A stretch of DNA of 64,000 nucleotides from Pseudorhodobacter turbinis (GCF_005234135.1 NZ_CP039965.1:1302001-1366000), one strand, 5' to 3'. Positions 1 through 9,544 are shown, counted from the stretch's first letter. Translations and numbers: made by a program. The notes: generated by a model from the sequence alone, not told the origin.

Positions 1-1523
1 TCATCACGCAGCTTCCGCTTAAGCAGCTTGCCCGTCGCGGTCCGCGGCAGATCGGTTCGAAAATCGATGCTGCGGGGGCATTTGACGGAAGAAAGGCGGG
101 TTCTGCAATGGGCAATTAACGCGTCTTGCAATGCGGGTGATCCGTTTTGGTCGGGCATAAGCTGCACGATCGCCTTAACTTCCTCGCCGAAATCCTCATT
201 CGGGACGCCGATTACGGCCGCATCCAGCACCGCAGGATGATCCAGTAGGACGTTCTCGGTTTCCTGCGGATAGATATTCACCCCGCCGGAAATGATCACA
301 AACGACTTGCGGTCCGTGAGGTAAAGATAGCCCTTCTCGTCCACGCGGCCAACATCGCCCAGACTGGTCCAGCCCTGCGCATTGGTGGTTGAGGCGGTCT
401 TGGCGGGGTCATTGTGATATTCGAACTGATGCCCGTTTTCAAAAAAGATCTCACCCTCGACGCCTGTCGGCACTTCATTGCCGGCCTCGTCGCAGATATG
501 CAGCACGCCAAGCTTGGTTTGCCCGACCGACCCTTCATGCAAAAGCCATTCCGGGGTGGTGATCGCAGTAAAGCCGTTGTTCTCGGTGCCGGCGTAATAT
601 TCGTGAATGATCGGCCCCCACCAGTCAATCATCTGGTGCTTGATATTGATGGGGCAGGGTGCCGCGGCATGCACGGCCATTTCCATCGACGACATATCAT
701 ATTTCGCACGCACCTCGGCAGGCAGTTTGAGGATCCGCACGAACATGGTCGGCACCCATTGGCTGTGGGTGATCTTTTCCGCCTCGATGATCTGTAGCGC
801 GGCTTCGGCATCGAATTTCGACATGATATAGGCGCTGCCGCCCATTTTGATCGTCACCATCGAATGCCGCAAGGGCGCGGCATGGTAAAGCGGCGCAGGG
901 CTGAGATACCGCGTTGTCGCGCTATAGCCGAAGAGCGAGGTCAAAAGCGCGATCAGCATGGTGTTGCCGCCCGGCGGCTCTTTGATCTGGGGCCATTTGA
1001 CGCCCTTGGGCCGCCCCGTCGTGCCCGAGGAATAGAGCATATCCAGCCCCTGTGCCTCATCTGCGACCGGGGTCTCGGGCTGTTGGGCGACGGCTTGGGG
1101 CCAGTGTTCAAACCCCGCAACCGGCGCGCCGACCGTATAGATGGGAACCGGACGGGCAAAGGCCTTTTGCAGGTCGGGCATATTGGTGGCAAGCTGATCC
1201 GAGGTGACCAGCAGCTTGGCGTTGCAATCGTCGACGATATAGCGGATTTCCTCGGCCGTCAGATGGGTGCTGATCGTCGTATAGAACAACCCAACCCGAT
1301 CGGCGGCAAAGCAAAGCTCCAGAAACTCGCGCCGGTTTTCCATCAGAAAAACAACGTGATCCCCGTCCTTCAGACCCAGTGACCGCAACAGATGCGCACC
1401 CTGATTTGCCCGCGCCTCCAGCTGTGCAAAGGTGGTATCCTCACCCGTGGTGCACATCCGGAAGGCGAGCTTGTCAGGCGTTTTCAGCGCATGGGTGCGA
1501 AGGTGAAATGGCTGGGTCGTCAT
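1..1523 (-). CDS. AMP-dependent acyl-CoA synthetase (3' end cut by window edge)
   Basis: Activates a carboxylic acid to its CoA thioester with ATP in the cytoplasm. I translated it from the ATG at 1523 as one open frame of 507 codons reaching base 3, with no stop before the window edge, so only the extreme C-terminus is missing. Visible motifs: the P-loop-like YSSGTTGRPKG (about residue 165), the ATP-binding YYAGTEN segment, the hinge region LTDRKSFVIISGGVNIYP, and the C-terminal lysine motif TATGKLLKRKL. It starts 2 bases after the stop of the upstream oxidoreductase, so it is the last visible gene of the liv-type operon. The substrate cannot be read from sequence; transporter and dehydrogenase neighbours suggest a medium or aromatic/alicyclic acid. 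Confidence 0.9.
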   Translation of the reverse strand, partial: MTTQPFHLRTHALKTPDKLAFRMCTTGEDTTFAQLEARANQGAHLLRSLGLKDGDHVVFLMENRREFLELCFAADRVGLFYTTISTHLTAEEIRYIVDDCNAKLLVTSDQLATNMPDLQKAFARPVPIYTVGAPVAGFEHWPQAVAQQPETPVADEAQGLDMLYSSGTTGRPKGVKWPQIKEPPGGNTMLIALLTSLFGYSATTRYLSPAPLYHAAPLRHSMVTIKMGGSAYIMSKFDAEAALQIIEAEKITHSQWVPTMFVRILKLPAEVRAKYDMSSMEMAVHAAAPCPINIKHQMIDWWGPIIHEYYAGTENNGFTAITTPEWLLHEGSVGQTKLGVLHICDEAGNEVPTGVEGEIFFENGHQFEYHNDPAKTASTTNAQGWTSLGDVGRVDEKGYLYLTDRKSFVIISGGVNIYPQETENVLLDHPAVLDAAVIGVPNEDFGEEVKAIVQLMPDQNGSPALQDALIAHCRTRLSSVKCPRSIDFRTDLPRTATGKLLKRKLRD

Positions 1524-1525
1524 GG

Positions 1526-2542
1526 TCAAAATCCGATCAGTGTTTTGCCAAAGTTATCGCCCGCCTTCAGGTGGCTCATGGCCGCTTTCAGATCGGCAAA
1601 GGCAAAGGTTTCGCCCAGAACGGGGTGGATCTGATGTTGGGTCATGGCTTTCATCATCGCCTCCAGCCCGTCACGATGGCCGACGGTGACGCCTTGCAGA
1701 CGGACCTGCCGCGCGACAATCGGGCCAAGCGAGGCCTCTAGTTTAAGCCCCGAAAGCACACCGATCATCGACAACGTCCCACCCGGCCGCACCGCCCGCA
1801 ACGAGAGCGGCAGAGTGGTCTCTCCGCCCAGCTCGATGATGTTGTCATAGCCGCCGTTCTCGCCGGTGATCTCGCGGCTGGCGCGCGCCCAATCGGGGGT
1901 GGTGCGGTAGTTGATCGTCGCATCCGCGCCCATTGCGCGTACCCGGTCCAGCTTTTCATCGCTCGAGGAAATCATCGTCACATGGGCGCCGTGCATCTTG
2001 GCAAACTCCAGCGCGAAAAGGGCCACGCCGCCGGTGCCCTGGATCAGGATCTTGTCACCGGCCTTGGTCTGGCCATAGGTGGCAATCGCGCTCCAGGCGG
2101 TCAGGGCGGCACAGGGCAGGGTCGCGGCCTCGGCATCGGACAGATATTCGGGAACCTTGACCACGCCTTCCTCGGACAGGCACATCAGATCGGCCATCAC
2201 CCCGTCAATCGCCCCCCCAAGCGAGGAGGCAAACCGCGCAGGGCTGGGCGCGCCGCCGGTCCAGTTCTGGAAATAGGTGGGGCAAACACGGTCGCCCACG
2301 GCCACACGGGTGACACCTTCGCCGATGGCGACGACCTCTCCGACACCGTCGGAAACGGGGATCAGGGGCAGGTTACCCGTCGCGCGGCCATAGCCCCGTT
2401 CAGGCACGATTAGATCCCGAGAGTTGAGCGCGGCCATCCGCATTGCGACCAGCACCTGATTGCGGCCTGCAACGGGTTCGGGGCGTTCGGACAGTTTGAG
2501 GTTGTCGATGCCCCAATCACCTTCGATCTGGAAAACACGCAT
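1526..2542 (-). CDS. Zinc-independent MDR-family NAD(P)-dependent oxidoreductase
   Basis: 338-residue medium-chain dehydrogenase/reductase. N-terminal GroES-like domain (about 1-130), then a Rossmann fold with a GTGGVALFALEFAK nucleotide-binding stretch near residue 165. The catalytic-zinc cysteine position reads LNSRDL and the usual GHE motif reads SDGVGEV, so zinc ligands are absent, as in quinone-reductase-like or enoyl-reductase-like MDR proteins. I start it at the ATG at 2542 (MRVFQIEGDWG), because the upstream extension has no family similarity and would overlap the preceding dehydrogenase. It lies 11 bases after that gene and 2 bases before the CoA ligase. It probably reduces or oxidises an intermediate of the imported acid. 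Confidence 0.88.
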   Translation of the reverse strand: MRVFQIEGDWGIDNLKLSERPEPVAGRNQVLVAMRMAALNSRDLIVPERGYGRATGNLPLIPVSDGVGEVVAIGEGVTRVAVGDRVCPTYFQNWTGGAPSPARFASSLGGAIDGVMADLMCLSEEGVVKVPEYLSDAEAATLPCAALTAWSAIATYGQTKAGDKILIQGTGGVALFALEFAKMHGAHVTMISSSDEKLDRVRAMGADATINYRTTPDWARASREITGENGGYDNIIELGGETTLPLSLRAVRPGGTLSMIGVLSGLKLEASLGPIVARQVRLQGVTVGHRDGLEAMMKAMTQHQIHPVLGETFAFADLKAAMSHLKAGDNFGKTLIGF

Positions 2543-2553
2543 GGTTTTATTCC

Positions 2554-3687
2554 TTATTTCACGGGTGCCGGACGGGCGATTTTCGCCACCCGTTCCAGCA
2601 ACATTTCGGTGGAGCCATCGGCAAGACCGGCGATCTGCGCGGCCCCCAGATGACGGATAAAGGGATATTCCGGCCGCAAGCCCTCGGCCCCCATCGCATG
2701 AAGCAGATGCGGCAGATGGGTTTGGCAGGTCGTCACGGCATGGATCTTGGCCTGCGCCGACAAAAGCTGCGCATCCGCCCCGCTTGAAAACTGTGCGGTG
2801 GCGGCGGCAACCAGCGCGCGGGCGGCGGCCAGATCGGTTTCGGCCCGCGCTACCGGCAGACGCCAGCCCTGATGCGCGGCCAACGGCTTGCCAAAGCTTT
2901 GGCGCGTTTGGCCATAGGCGCTGACGGTTTCCAGCGCCGCATCCAGCATCCCGCAGCACATGGCGGCGACATAGGTCCGCGCGCCGTTGATCTCGGTCAG
3001 GATGGATTTGAAGGCCTGTCCGGGGGTCAGCAACAGATGGTCATCGGGCACGACCACCCCGTTCAGGGCAAAGCCGCCGGTGCCGGTGCTGACCTGCGCG
3101 ATCTCTGAATCCTGCGCGAAACGGGTGCATTCCGGCGCGGTCAGATCGACCACAAAGGCTCCGATGCCGCGACTGTCGCCGATCTGCGCGCATTGCGCAT
3201 AGACGATGGCGAGTGAGGCATGGCGCGCATTGATGATCCAGCGCTTTTCCCCCTCCAGCCTCCAGCCGCCTTCGACCTTGTGCGCCCGCATCTCTATCGC
3301 GGCGAAATCGGAACCGGAGGTCTTTTCCGTCAGCGCCGTACAGGCCGTCTGCCGCCCGTCCAGCAAGGCCGGAAGGTATTTCGATTTGACCGCAGGGGGC
3401 GCACATTGGGAAAGCTTATGCGCAACGTTATGCGTGTTGACGACGGACATCGCAAAGCCGAAATCCGCAGCGGCCAGCGCCTCACAAGCCGCCGCCTTGA
3501 GGGCATAGCTCTGGCCCCGCCCGCCATCCGCGGCCGGCACCTCTATCCCTGTCAGGCCCAAAGCGGCGGCCTGTTCAAAGATCGCAGGTGCCCCCGCCCA
3601 ATCTGGGGCGTTCGGGGCAATCACCTGCTGTGCGAATGTGGTGATCCGCGCAAGGCTTTCGGTTTCGGCGGCGGTCAGGGTCATCAT
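2554..3687 (-). CDS. Acyl-CoA dehydrogenase family protein
   Basis: 377-residue FAD-dependent acyl-CoA dehydrogenase with the three usual regions: N-terminal helical domain, central beta domain (EKTSGSDF near 145, EGEKRWIINARHA near 175) and C-terminal helical domain. At the place where many family members have the catalytic glutamate (YEGTSEIQ) it reads ADGSTEML, so the base may be an Asp or lie elsewhere. Its ATG overlaps the livM stop in an ATGA arrangement, which indicates translational coupling. It should introduce a double bond into the CoA thioester made by the ligase of the same operon. The exact substrate is unknown. Confidence 0.88.
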   Translation of the reverse strand: MMTLTAAETESLARITTFAQQVIAPNAPDWAGAPAIFEQAAALGLTGIEVPAADGGRGQSYALKAAACEALAAADFGFAMSVVNTHNVAHKLSQCAPPAVKSKYLPALLDGRQTACTALTEKTSGSDFAAIEMRAHKVEGGWRLEGEKRWIINARHASLAIVYAQCAQIGDSRGIGAFVVDLTAPECTRFAQDSEIAQVSTGTGGFALNGVVVPDDHLLLTPGQAFKSILTEINGARTYVAAMCCGMLDAALETVSAYGQTRQSFGKPLAAHQGWRLPVARAETDLAAARALVAAATAQFSSGADAQLLSAQAKIHAVTTCQTHLPHLLHAMGAEGLRPEYPFIRHLGAAQIAGLADGSTEMLLERVAKIARPAPVK

Positions 3688-4628
3688 GTCCGCCGTGTCA
3701 GCTTGGTGCGGATGACATCAACAAGGCCGACAATCCCGCGCGGCATGAAGATGGTCGCAAGCACAAGGATCAGCCCGTAAAGGATCAGGCGGAAGCTGTC
3801 GGCAAAGCGCAGCACCTCTGGCAGAAACACCACGATAAAGGCCCCGATAACCGGACCGGCAATGGTGCCCGACCCCCCCATGATCACCGCAAGAATAGCG
3901 TCAAGCGATTGTGCCACACCAAAGATTTCAGGGTTGATGAAGCTTTGATAATGGGCGTAAAGCGCGCCGGCCAGCCCTGCAAACATCGCCGAGGTCACAA
4001 AGGCAAAGAGCTTGTATTTCCACGCCGCGATGCCGATGGCGGTGACAAGATCCTCATTCTGGCGGATCGCCACAAGGATCTGCCCCACACGCGACCGCAC
4101 GATCAAGGCTGCAAGCCCGGTGGCCAGAACCGCAATGGTCAGCATGAGGTAGTAAAAGGTCTCACGGTCGCGGAAGTTAAAGATGCCGGGTTTCGGGATG
4201 CCGGTGATGCCTGCCTCACCCTGTGTCAGATCATGGAAGTTCATCAAGACGATGAAGATCACCATGTTGAACGCCAGCGTGACAATGGCAAAGTAATGCC
4301 CCTTGACCCGCAGGCTGGGATAGCCGGTGGCCAGTGCGAAAATCGCGGTCACGAAGGGCGCAAGGGTGATGGTCATCCAGACCGGCAGCCCGAAATGCAT
4401 CCCCATCAAGGCGGTGCTATAGGCGCCGATCCCCATGAACCCCGCCTGCACAATCGAGACATAGCCGGTATAGCCCTGAATAAGGTTCTGTCCCTGTGCC
4501 GCGATCACCCAGACAAGCGCAAGGATGCTGAGGTGCAGATAGTATTTGACGGCAATCAGCTGGGGCAGGGCGATAAAGCCGATCAAGGCCGCGATAGCGA
4601 TAAGTGTTTTACCTGAAAGTTTCATCAT
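3684..4628 (-). CDS. livM: Branched-chain amino acid-type ABC transporter permease LivM
   Basis: 314-residue inner-membrane permease, one half of the translocation channel of a HAAT-family ABC importer. It is strongly hydrophobic with about nine or ten predicted membrane segments. It carries the family's EAA-like cytoplasmic loop in the segment beginning GIAAWKYKLFAF and the MGGSGTIAGPVIGA stretch near residue 255 typical of LivM. It overlaps livH by 4 bases (ATGA) and the next acyl-CoA dehydrogenase by 4 bases. The ligand is set by the binding protein and may be an organic acid rather than an amino acid, given the catabolic genes downstream. Confidence 0.95.
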   Translation of the reverse strand: MMKLSGKTLIAIAALIGFIALPQLIAVKYYLHLSILALVWVIAAQGQNLIQGYTGYVSIVQAGFMGIGAYSTALMGMHFGLPVWMTITLAPFVTAIFALATGYPSLRVKGHYFAIVTLAFNMVIFIVLMNFHDLTQGEAGITGIPKPGIFNFRDRETFYYLMLTIAVLATGLAALIVRSRVGQILVAIRQNEDLVTAIGIAAWKYKLFAFVTSAMFAGLAGALYAHYQSFINPEIFGVAQSLDAILAVIMGGSGTIAGPVIGAFIVVFLPEVLRFADSFRLILYGLILVLATIFMPRGIVGLVDVIRTKLTRRT

Positions 4629-5482
4629 GCTTTCCCCAACAGCCCTTGTGGGCGCACCAACAGAACGGTGATCATCACAACAAAGGCGATTACGTCTTTA
4701 TACGCGGATGAGATGAACCCGGCCGCCAAGGCCTCGGTGATGCCCAACACAAGCCCGCCAACAACGGCCCCGGGAATGGAGCCCAATCCGCCAAGGATCA
4801 AAACGGCAAACCCTTTGATTACAAGGCCCTCGCCCACGCCGGGGGCAATCGCAAAGACCGCGCCCACCATGACACCGGCGCAAACGCCCAACATCGTCGA
4901 GATCGCGAAGACGATCAGCGGGATAGTATTGACGTTGACCCCCATCAAGATCGCCGCATCGCGGTTTTCAGCCACCGCGCGGATCGCCTGACCGGTCTTG
5001 GTCTTCTCGACGAATATCGTCATGCCAAAGATCAGGGCTGCCGCCGCCAGAATGACGTAAAGCCGCAATTCGGGAATGGTCACACCGCCGATGTTGAACA
5101 CATGGTTGAAGTTCGTCGGGATAACGATCTGTTCCGCGCCAAAGAATTGCAGGTTGATGCCTTCAACCATCATCGTCAGGCCAAGCGCCACGATAAAGGC
5201 GTTGATGTGGTTGGCCTTGCGCACGGGACGATAGGCCAAAAGCTCAATCCCGACGCCCAGTATCATCCCGACAAGCAAGGCCAGAAGAATAGCCAGAACC
5301 AGCGGAAAGCCTTGGTTCGCGACGAAAAAGAACGTCAGATAGCCGCCGAACATCGACACCGATCCATGCGCAAAATGGGCAATGCCCAGAATGCCGAACA
5401 CGGTTGTCAGGCCAAGGGCGATCAGGACATAAACACCGCCAATCGCAATGCCGTTTATAATTTGTTGAATTATCTCAATCAT
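4625..5482 (-). CDS. livH: Branched-chain amino acid-type ABC transporter permease LivH
   Basis: 285-residue integral-membrane permease pairing with LivM. Hydrophobic throughout, with the LivH-typical opening GIAIGGVYVLIALGLTTVFG (residues 11-30) and the glycine-rich GGLGSIPGAVVGG segment near residue 232. The 118-base space between the binding-protein gene and this start holds two hairpins (see 5525-5588), a common way to lower expression of permeases relative to the binding protein. It overlaps livM in an ATGA coupling. Confidence 0.95.
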   Translation of the reverse strand: MIEIIQQIINGIAIGGVYVLIALGLTTVFGILGIAHFAHGSVSMFGGYLTFFFVANQGFPLVLAILLALLVGMILGVGIELLAYRPVRKANHINAFIVALGLTMMVEGINLQFFGAEQIVIPTNFNHVFNIGGVTIPELRLYVILAAAALIFGMTIFVEKTKTGQAIRAVAENRDAAILMGVNVNTIPLIVFAISTMLGVCAGVMVGAVFAIAPGVGEGLVIKGFAVLILGGLGSIPGAVVGGLVLGITEALAAGFISSAYKDVIAFVVMITVLLVRPQGLLGKA

Positions 5483-5524
5483 TTATGTTCTCTTTTCTCG
5501 CTCATCCGGGCATGGATCAAGAAG

Positions 5525-5588
5525 CGCTGGCCCAAAGTGAAGGCCAGCGGACGGTTGAAAAATTCCAGCGCCGCGCGAAACGGCGCTG
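5525..5588 (-). terminator. Two consecutive hairpins between binding-protein gene and livH
   Basis: Two perfect 8-bp stems follow the binding-protein stop: 5525-5532 pairs with 5542-5549 (CGCTGGCC/GGCCAGCG) and 5566-5573 pairs with 5581-5588 (CAGCGCCG/CGGCGCTG). Neither is followed by a long T run on the transcribed strand. Partial termination or 3'-end protection of the abundant binding-protein transcript is the likely role (inference). Confidence 0.6.
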
Positions 5589-5600
5589 AAACTGATCGGA

Positions 5601-6821
5601 TCAGTCGAGTGTGCTTAGGAAGGCGGAATAAGCGGCTGGATCAGAGGGCAGATCCTCAACGTAAACCCATTGGTCGCTTTGCCATTGGAAGGCCCCGTTT
5701 GATGTATAGGCTTGGCCGTTCTGGTCAAACATCTTGCCGTCAACCGGCAGATATTCCATCACCACCTCATCGGGTACGGGCAATTCGCGCAGGGCTGCTG
5801 CTACGGCCTCGGTGTCGTCAACATCGCCTGCGGCCTCCAACGCGTCTTTTAGCGCATAGGTCTGGTCATAGGCATAGGGAGAGCTTGGCGACGGCGCGAT
5901 GCCGAATTTCTTGGTGAAATTCTCATGGTAGGCGATGCCGTTGTCGGTGGCCGAAAGCAGGGTCAGCTCTGTCGGACGCAGGTCCCAAACACCTTCCATC
6001 TGGTCGGAATTGGCCACGCGCAGGAATTGTTCCTCGCTGCCGCTGGTAAAGCCGAAGCGCGGCACGTCGATGCCCAGTTCGACCGACTGGCGATAGATGA
6101 AGGCGGCGGGTTCAACATAGCCGACAACAAGGATCGCATCGGGTTCAAGGCTGCGGATCTTGGTCAGTTGCGGGGTCATGTCGCGGTCTTTGAGGCCAAA
6201 GGATTCGCGGGTGATGATCTCACCGCCGGCGGCCTGCAATGATGTCTCAAAGGCATCGACATAGCTGGAGTAAAAGCTGACATCCAACGCGCCGATAACC
6301 GCGACCCGCTTGAAGCCCTTGTTGGCTACAAAGGTGCCCGCCGCCGCGCCGGTGTAATCGGCCGGTGGACGTGTGCGCACCAAGTTGGGGATTTCCATCG
6401 TGGTGATCGAACGCTCGGCGGCGTTGCCAACCAACATCACCGCATCCTCATATTCGATGAAAGAGGCAACAGCCCCCGTGGCCCCCGAACAGCAGAACCC
6501 GAGGATATATTTCACGCCGTCACGGTCGATCAGCTTGCGAACAGAGTTGGACGCCTCGGTCGGGTTCGCCTTGTCATCATAGGCGATGACCTCCAGCATA
6601 TAGGTGTCGTCCCCCACCTTGACGCCGCCGCTTGCGTTAATCTCTTCGGCTGCCATTTCCACGGATTGCGATTGCGGTAGGCCGTAAACAGCAGCACCAC
6701 CGGTCAGCGCATCACTGACCCCGATTTTCAGTGTCAATTCATCGGCCAGTACGGCGTTGCCCGACATGGCCAGCGATGTCATAGCCAGCGCAGTTGTGCG
6801 CAGCAGATTTCCCAGTTTCAT
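5601..6821 (-). CDS. ABC transporter substrate-binding protein (LivK-like, Peripla_BP_6)
   Basis: 406-residue periplasmic solute-binding protein. The first 26 residues form a signal peptide with a basic start, a hydrophobic core and a VLA-DE cleavage site. The mature part has the two-lobed type I periplasmic fold, seen in IKIGVSDALTGGAAVYG-like segments near residue 32 and the NSVRKLIDRDGVKYILG stretch near 97. It delivers a small molecule to LivHM. Its place between livF and livH and its catabolic downstream genes suggest a carboxylic or aromatic ligand; sequence alone does not identify it. Confidence 0.92.
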   Translation of the reverse strand: MKLGNLLRTTALAMTSLAMSGNAVLADELTLKIGVSDALTGGAAVYGLPQSQSVEMAAEEINASGGVKVGDDTYMLEVIAYDDKANPTEASNSVRKLIDRDGVKYILGFCCSGATGAVASFIEYEDAVMLVGNAAERSITTMEIPNLVRTRPPADYTGAAAGTFVANKGFKRVAVIGALDVSFYSSYVDAFETSLQAAGGEIITRESFGLKDRDMTPQLTKIRSLEPDAILVVGYVEPAAFIYRQSVELGIDVPRFGFTSGSEEQFLRVANSDQMEGVWDLRPTELTLLSATDNGIAYHENFTKKFGIAPSPSSPYAYDQTYALKDALEAAGDVDDTEAVAAALRELPVPDEVVMEYLPVDGKMFDQNGQAYTSNGAFQWQSDQWVYVEDLPSDPAAYSAFLSTLD

Positions 6822-6854
6822 TCGATTTCCTCCCTTAGAATTTCACACAGGCGA

Positions 6855-7556
6855 TCAATGGCCCAGATAGGCTTTGGTCACCTCAGGATGGGATTGCAGC
6901 TCCTCACCGGTCCCCTCCAACACAATCTCGCCCGCCTCGAACAGATAGGCGCGATCGGCAAGCCGCAGCGCCATAAGCGAGTTTTGTTCCACCAGCAGAA
7001 TGGTCTTGCCCATCTTCTTGACCCGATCAATCGTGGCACCCACTTCGGCGACGATCTTGGGGGCCAGCCCCAGCGACGGCTCGTCAAAAATGCACAGCTT
7101 GGGGCGCGACATCAGCGCGCGGCCAATGGCCAGCATCTCTTGCTCCCCACCCGAGAGTGTACCTGCCGCCTGACCCGCACGGGTGCGCAGGATGGGAAAC
7201 ATATCCATCATTTCCTCGACGTCTTGCGCCTGTTCGTTATCCTTGCGCGAATAGGCCCCCATGCGTAGGTTTTGCAGAACCGACATTTGTGGAAATACCT
7301 GCCGCCCCTCGGGGCACATGGTGATGCCGGCGCGGACAATCTCATGCCCGCTTTTGCCGGTGATATCCGTGCCGTTGAACGAGATTGCCCCGTTCGACGG
7401 GCGCACCAGCCCGCAGATCGCTTTGAGCGTGGATGTTTTCCCCGCACCGTTGGCCCCGATCAGCGCAACACATTCGCCCTCTTTGACGTGCAGGTCGATC
7501 CCGTGGATGACCTCGATACCGCCATAGCTGACCTTCAGATCTTTTACGTCCAACAT
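6855..7556 (-). CDS. livF: ABC transporter ATP-binding protein LivF
   Basis: 233-residue ATPase subunit of the HAAT importer. Walker A GANGAGKTS (about residue 35), signature LSGGEQEML (about 132), Walker B LCIFDEPSLGL (about 152) and the H-loop region LLVEQN are all present; Q in place of the H-loop histidine context is usual for LivF. I start it at the ATG at 7556 (MLDVKDLKVSYGG), one base after the livG stop, because the longer frame would run back into livG without family similarity. Confidence 0.94.
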   Translation of the reverse strand: MLDVKDLKVSYGGIEVIHGIDLHVKEGECVALIGANGAGKTSTLKAICGLVRPSNGAISFNGTDITGKSGHEIVRAGITMCPEGRQVFPQMSVLQNLRMGAYSRKDNEQAQDVEEMMDMFPILRTRAGQAAGTLSGGEQEMLAIGRALMSRPKLCIFDEPSLGLAPKIVAEVGATIDRVKKMGKTILLVEQNSLMALRLADRAYLFEAGEIVLEGTGEELQSHPEVTKAYLGH

Positions 7557-7557
7557 A

Positions 7558-8325
7558 TCAGGCAGCCTCACCCAAATAAGCGTCAATGACAGCCTTGTTG
7601 CTGCGAATTTCGGTGGGCGTGCCCTCGGCGATCTTGGACCCGAAGTTAAGGACCACGATCCGGTCGCACACCTCCATGATCAGGGCCATATGATGCTCGA
7701 TCACCAGAACCGCGATGCCACGGCTGCGGATCAATTTGATCAGCTCGCTCAGGGTTTTGCGTTCATGCGAGATAAGGCCTGCGGCGGGTTCATCCAGCAA
7801 GATCAGCTTTGGGTCGGCCGCAAGCGCGGTGGCGATCATCAAGAACCGCTGCTCACCCGAGGAAATGGTGCTGACCTTTTTATCTGCGATCCGGTGCAGA
7901 TCGGTCAGATGCAGGATGTCCTCGATGCGCGCCTCAACGCGCTTTTCCTCATCGCTGCTGCCTCCAAGCCGGAAAACAGAAGCCAGCGGATTGGATTTCA
8001 GCGTGGTGTTGCTGCCCAGGCGGACCTGCTCTCGCACGGTGAATTCGGGAAAGACGCTGGCGGTTTGAAAGGTTCTGGTCAGCCCCTTTGCAACCCGCGG
8101 ATATTCCGGCAGATGCTGGATCTCTTCCCCGCCAAGCACGATCTGGCCGGATGTCGCGGAGAACAATCCCGCCAGCGAATTTACGGTTGTGGACTTGCCC
8201 GATCCGTTCGGCCCGATTAGCCCCATGACCTCACCCGCGCTGACGCTGAATGAAAGGTCACGAATGGCCTGCACCCCCCCAAAGGATTTGTGAAGGTTCC
8301 TCACCTCCAAAATCGTCTCTGCCAT
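7558..8325 (-). CDS. livG: ABC transporter ATP-binding protein LivG
   Basis: 255-residue ATPase subunit and first gene of the operon. Walker A GPNGSGKST (about residue 37), Walker B LILLDEPAAGL (about 160) and the H-loop VIEHHM are present; the signature reads ISSGEQRFL rather than the usual LSGGQQ. The start is placed at the ATG at 8325 (MAETILEVRNLHKSFGG) preceded by a GGGGG/GGAA-type ribosome site; the ten extra upstream residues of the longer frame are not family-like. The 124 bases up to the divergent LysR gene must hold the operon promoter. Confidence 0.93.
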   Translation of the reverse strand: MAETILEVRNLHKSFGGVQAIRDLSFSVSAGEVMGLIGPNGSGKSTTVNSLAGLFSATSGQIVLGGEEIQHLPEYPRVAKGLTRTFQTASVFPEFTVREQVRLGSNTTLKSNPLASVFRLGGSSDEEKRVEARIEDILHLTDLHRIADKKVSTISSGEQRFLMIATALAADPKLILLDEPAAGLISHERKTLSELIKLIRSRGIAVLVIEHHMALIMEVCDRIVVLNFGSKIAEGTPTEIRSNKAVIDAYLGEAA

Positions 8326-8449
8326 TGATTCCCCCCTTGGCCGCGATCGTTGCAAGCTAGCGGGGCTAAATGGTTAAACAAAATAGAAAATATCGCTCTG
8401 GCCATCGAAAAAATAGATGATAGTCTGCTGTCATTAGGAAGTGTTGGTG

Positions 8450-9358
8450 ATGCAAGTGGCCTCTATAATCAAGAATATCAAATCTATTCAGGTGTTTGAC
8501 GTGGCGGCGCAGTTGAAAAACCTGACGCGCACTGCCGAATTTTTGAATACTTCGCAAAGCACGGTAAGCTATCACATCAAAAAGCTGGAGGATGACGTTG
8601 GCGTTCCTTTGTTTGAACGCAGCGGTACGGGGCTGAAAATCACCGCCCATGGGGAAATACTTGCGCTGCACGTGGCCCAAGCGCTTAGCCTGATCCAGTC
8701 GGGGCTGGATCAGGTGGCGAACCGCAGGGATCTGGTGCGCATTGCCGTGCTGCCGATGTTTGCAAGCAGGTGGCTGTCGCCCCGTTTGGGCTTGATGTGG
8801 GAAGCGCACCCGGGGCTGGAGATTGCCTTTCTCAACCATAACAACGACTTTGTGTATAGCGCCCAGCCCAGCAGTTTTGCCGATCTGGGCATTCATTGGG
8901 GGCGGGGGGATTGGCCCGGCTTTCACGTAACCCATCTGTGGAATGAAGAGCTGGTTGCCGTGTGCAGCCCAGATTATCAGAAAGAATCCGGGATCACCGA
9001 TCTTTCCGACCTTAAGAACTGTACGATGCTGCATGTTGATGACAAGCGCATGTGGTCAGAGGTTCTGAAGGACAATCTGATAGAGCTGTCTTCGCCCCAA
9101 CGCGAAATCCTGTTGGAAGATCGACATTTCCAGTTGAACGCAACCATCAACGGGCTTGGGGTTTCGCTCTTTTCCAGGCGTATGATCAAGCCCGAGTTGG
9201 AGTCGGGCCTTTTGGTGCAGCTCTTTGATTGCAGCTTTAAAAGCTCCTTTGCCTATCATCTGGTTGTGCCCAAGGAAACGATCCTGTCGCCCGCTGCGAC
9301 CCGTTTCAAAGACTGGCTTTTGCAGTCAAGCCGCAGCAGCGCGTCTGACGCGCCCTAA
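8450..9358 (+). CDS. LysR-family transcriptional regulator
   Basis: 302-residue LysR regulator: N-terminal winged helix-turn-helix (NLTRTAEFLNTSQSTVSYHI, about residues 19-38) and a C-terminal ligand-binding domain beginning near residue 90. I prefer the ATG at 8450 with AGGAA about 9 bases upstream to the GTG at 8441, which abuts the same AGGAA. It is divergent from livG and most likely controls the liv-type catabolic operon with the imported acid or a CoA intermediate as effector (inference from position). Confidence 0.9.
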   Translation: MQVASIIKNIKSIQVFDVAAQLKNLTRTAEFLNTSQSTVSYHIKKLEDDVGVPLFERSGTGLKITAHGEILALHVAQALSLIQSGLDQVANRRDLVRIAVLPMFASRWLSPRLGLMWEAHPGLEIAFLNHNNDFVYSAQPSSFADLGIHWGRGDWPGFHVTHLWNEELVAVCSPDYQKESGITDLSDLKNCTMLHVDDKRMWSEVLKDNLIELSSPQREILLEDRHFQLNATINGLGVSLFSRRMIKPELESGLLVQLFDCSFKSSFAYHLVVPKETILSPAATRFKDWLLQSSRSSASDAP

Positions 9359-9544
9359 AACCGTGCATGGTTTCGTCGCTTGGTCCCGGATCTGGTAGCC
9401 AAGATGCTTGCTTGCTCTCAGCAAATGTATTAGTGCATTTATTGAGGAAAGAGACTGCACTGTCTCGATGAGGGGGCGATCCCGCGATTATTGTGAGGCA
9501 ACAGGCTGCATCGCCGCAGTCAGAATTATCCATAGGAACCAAGC

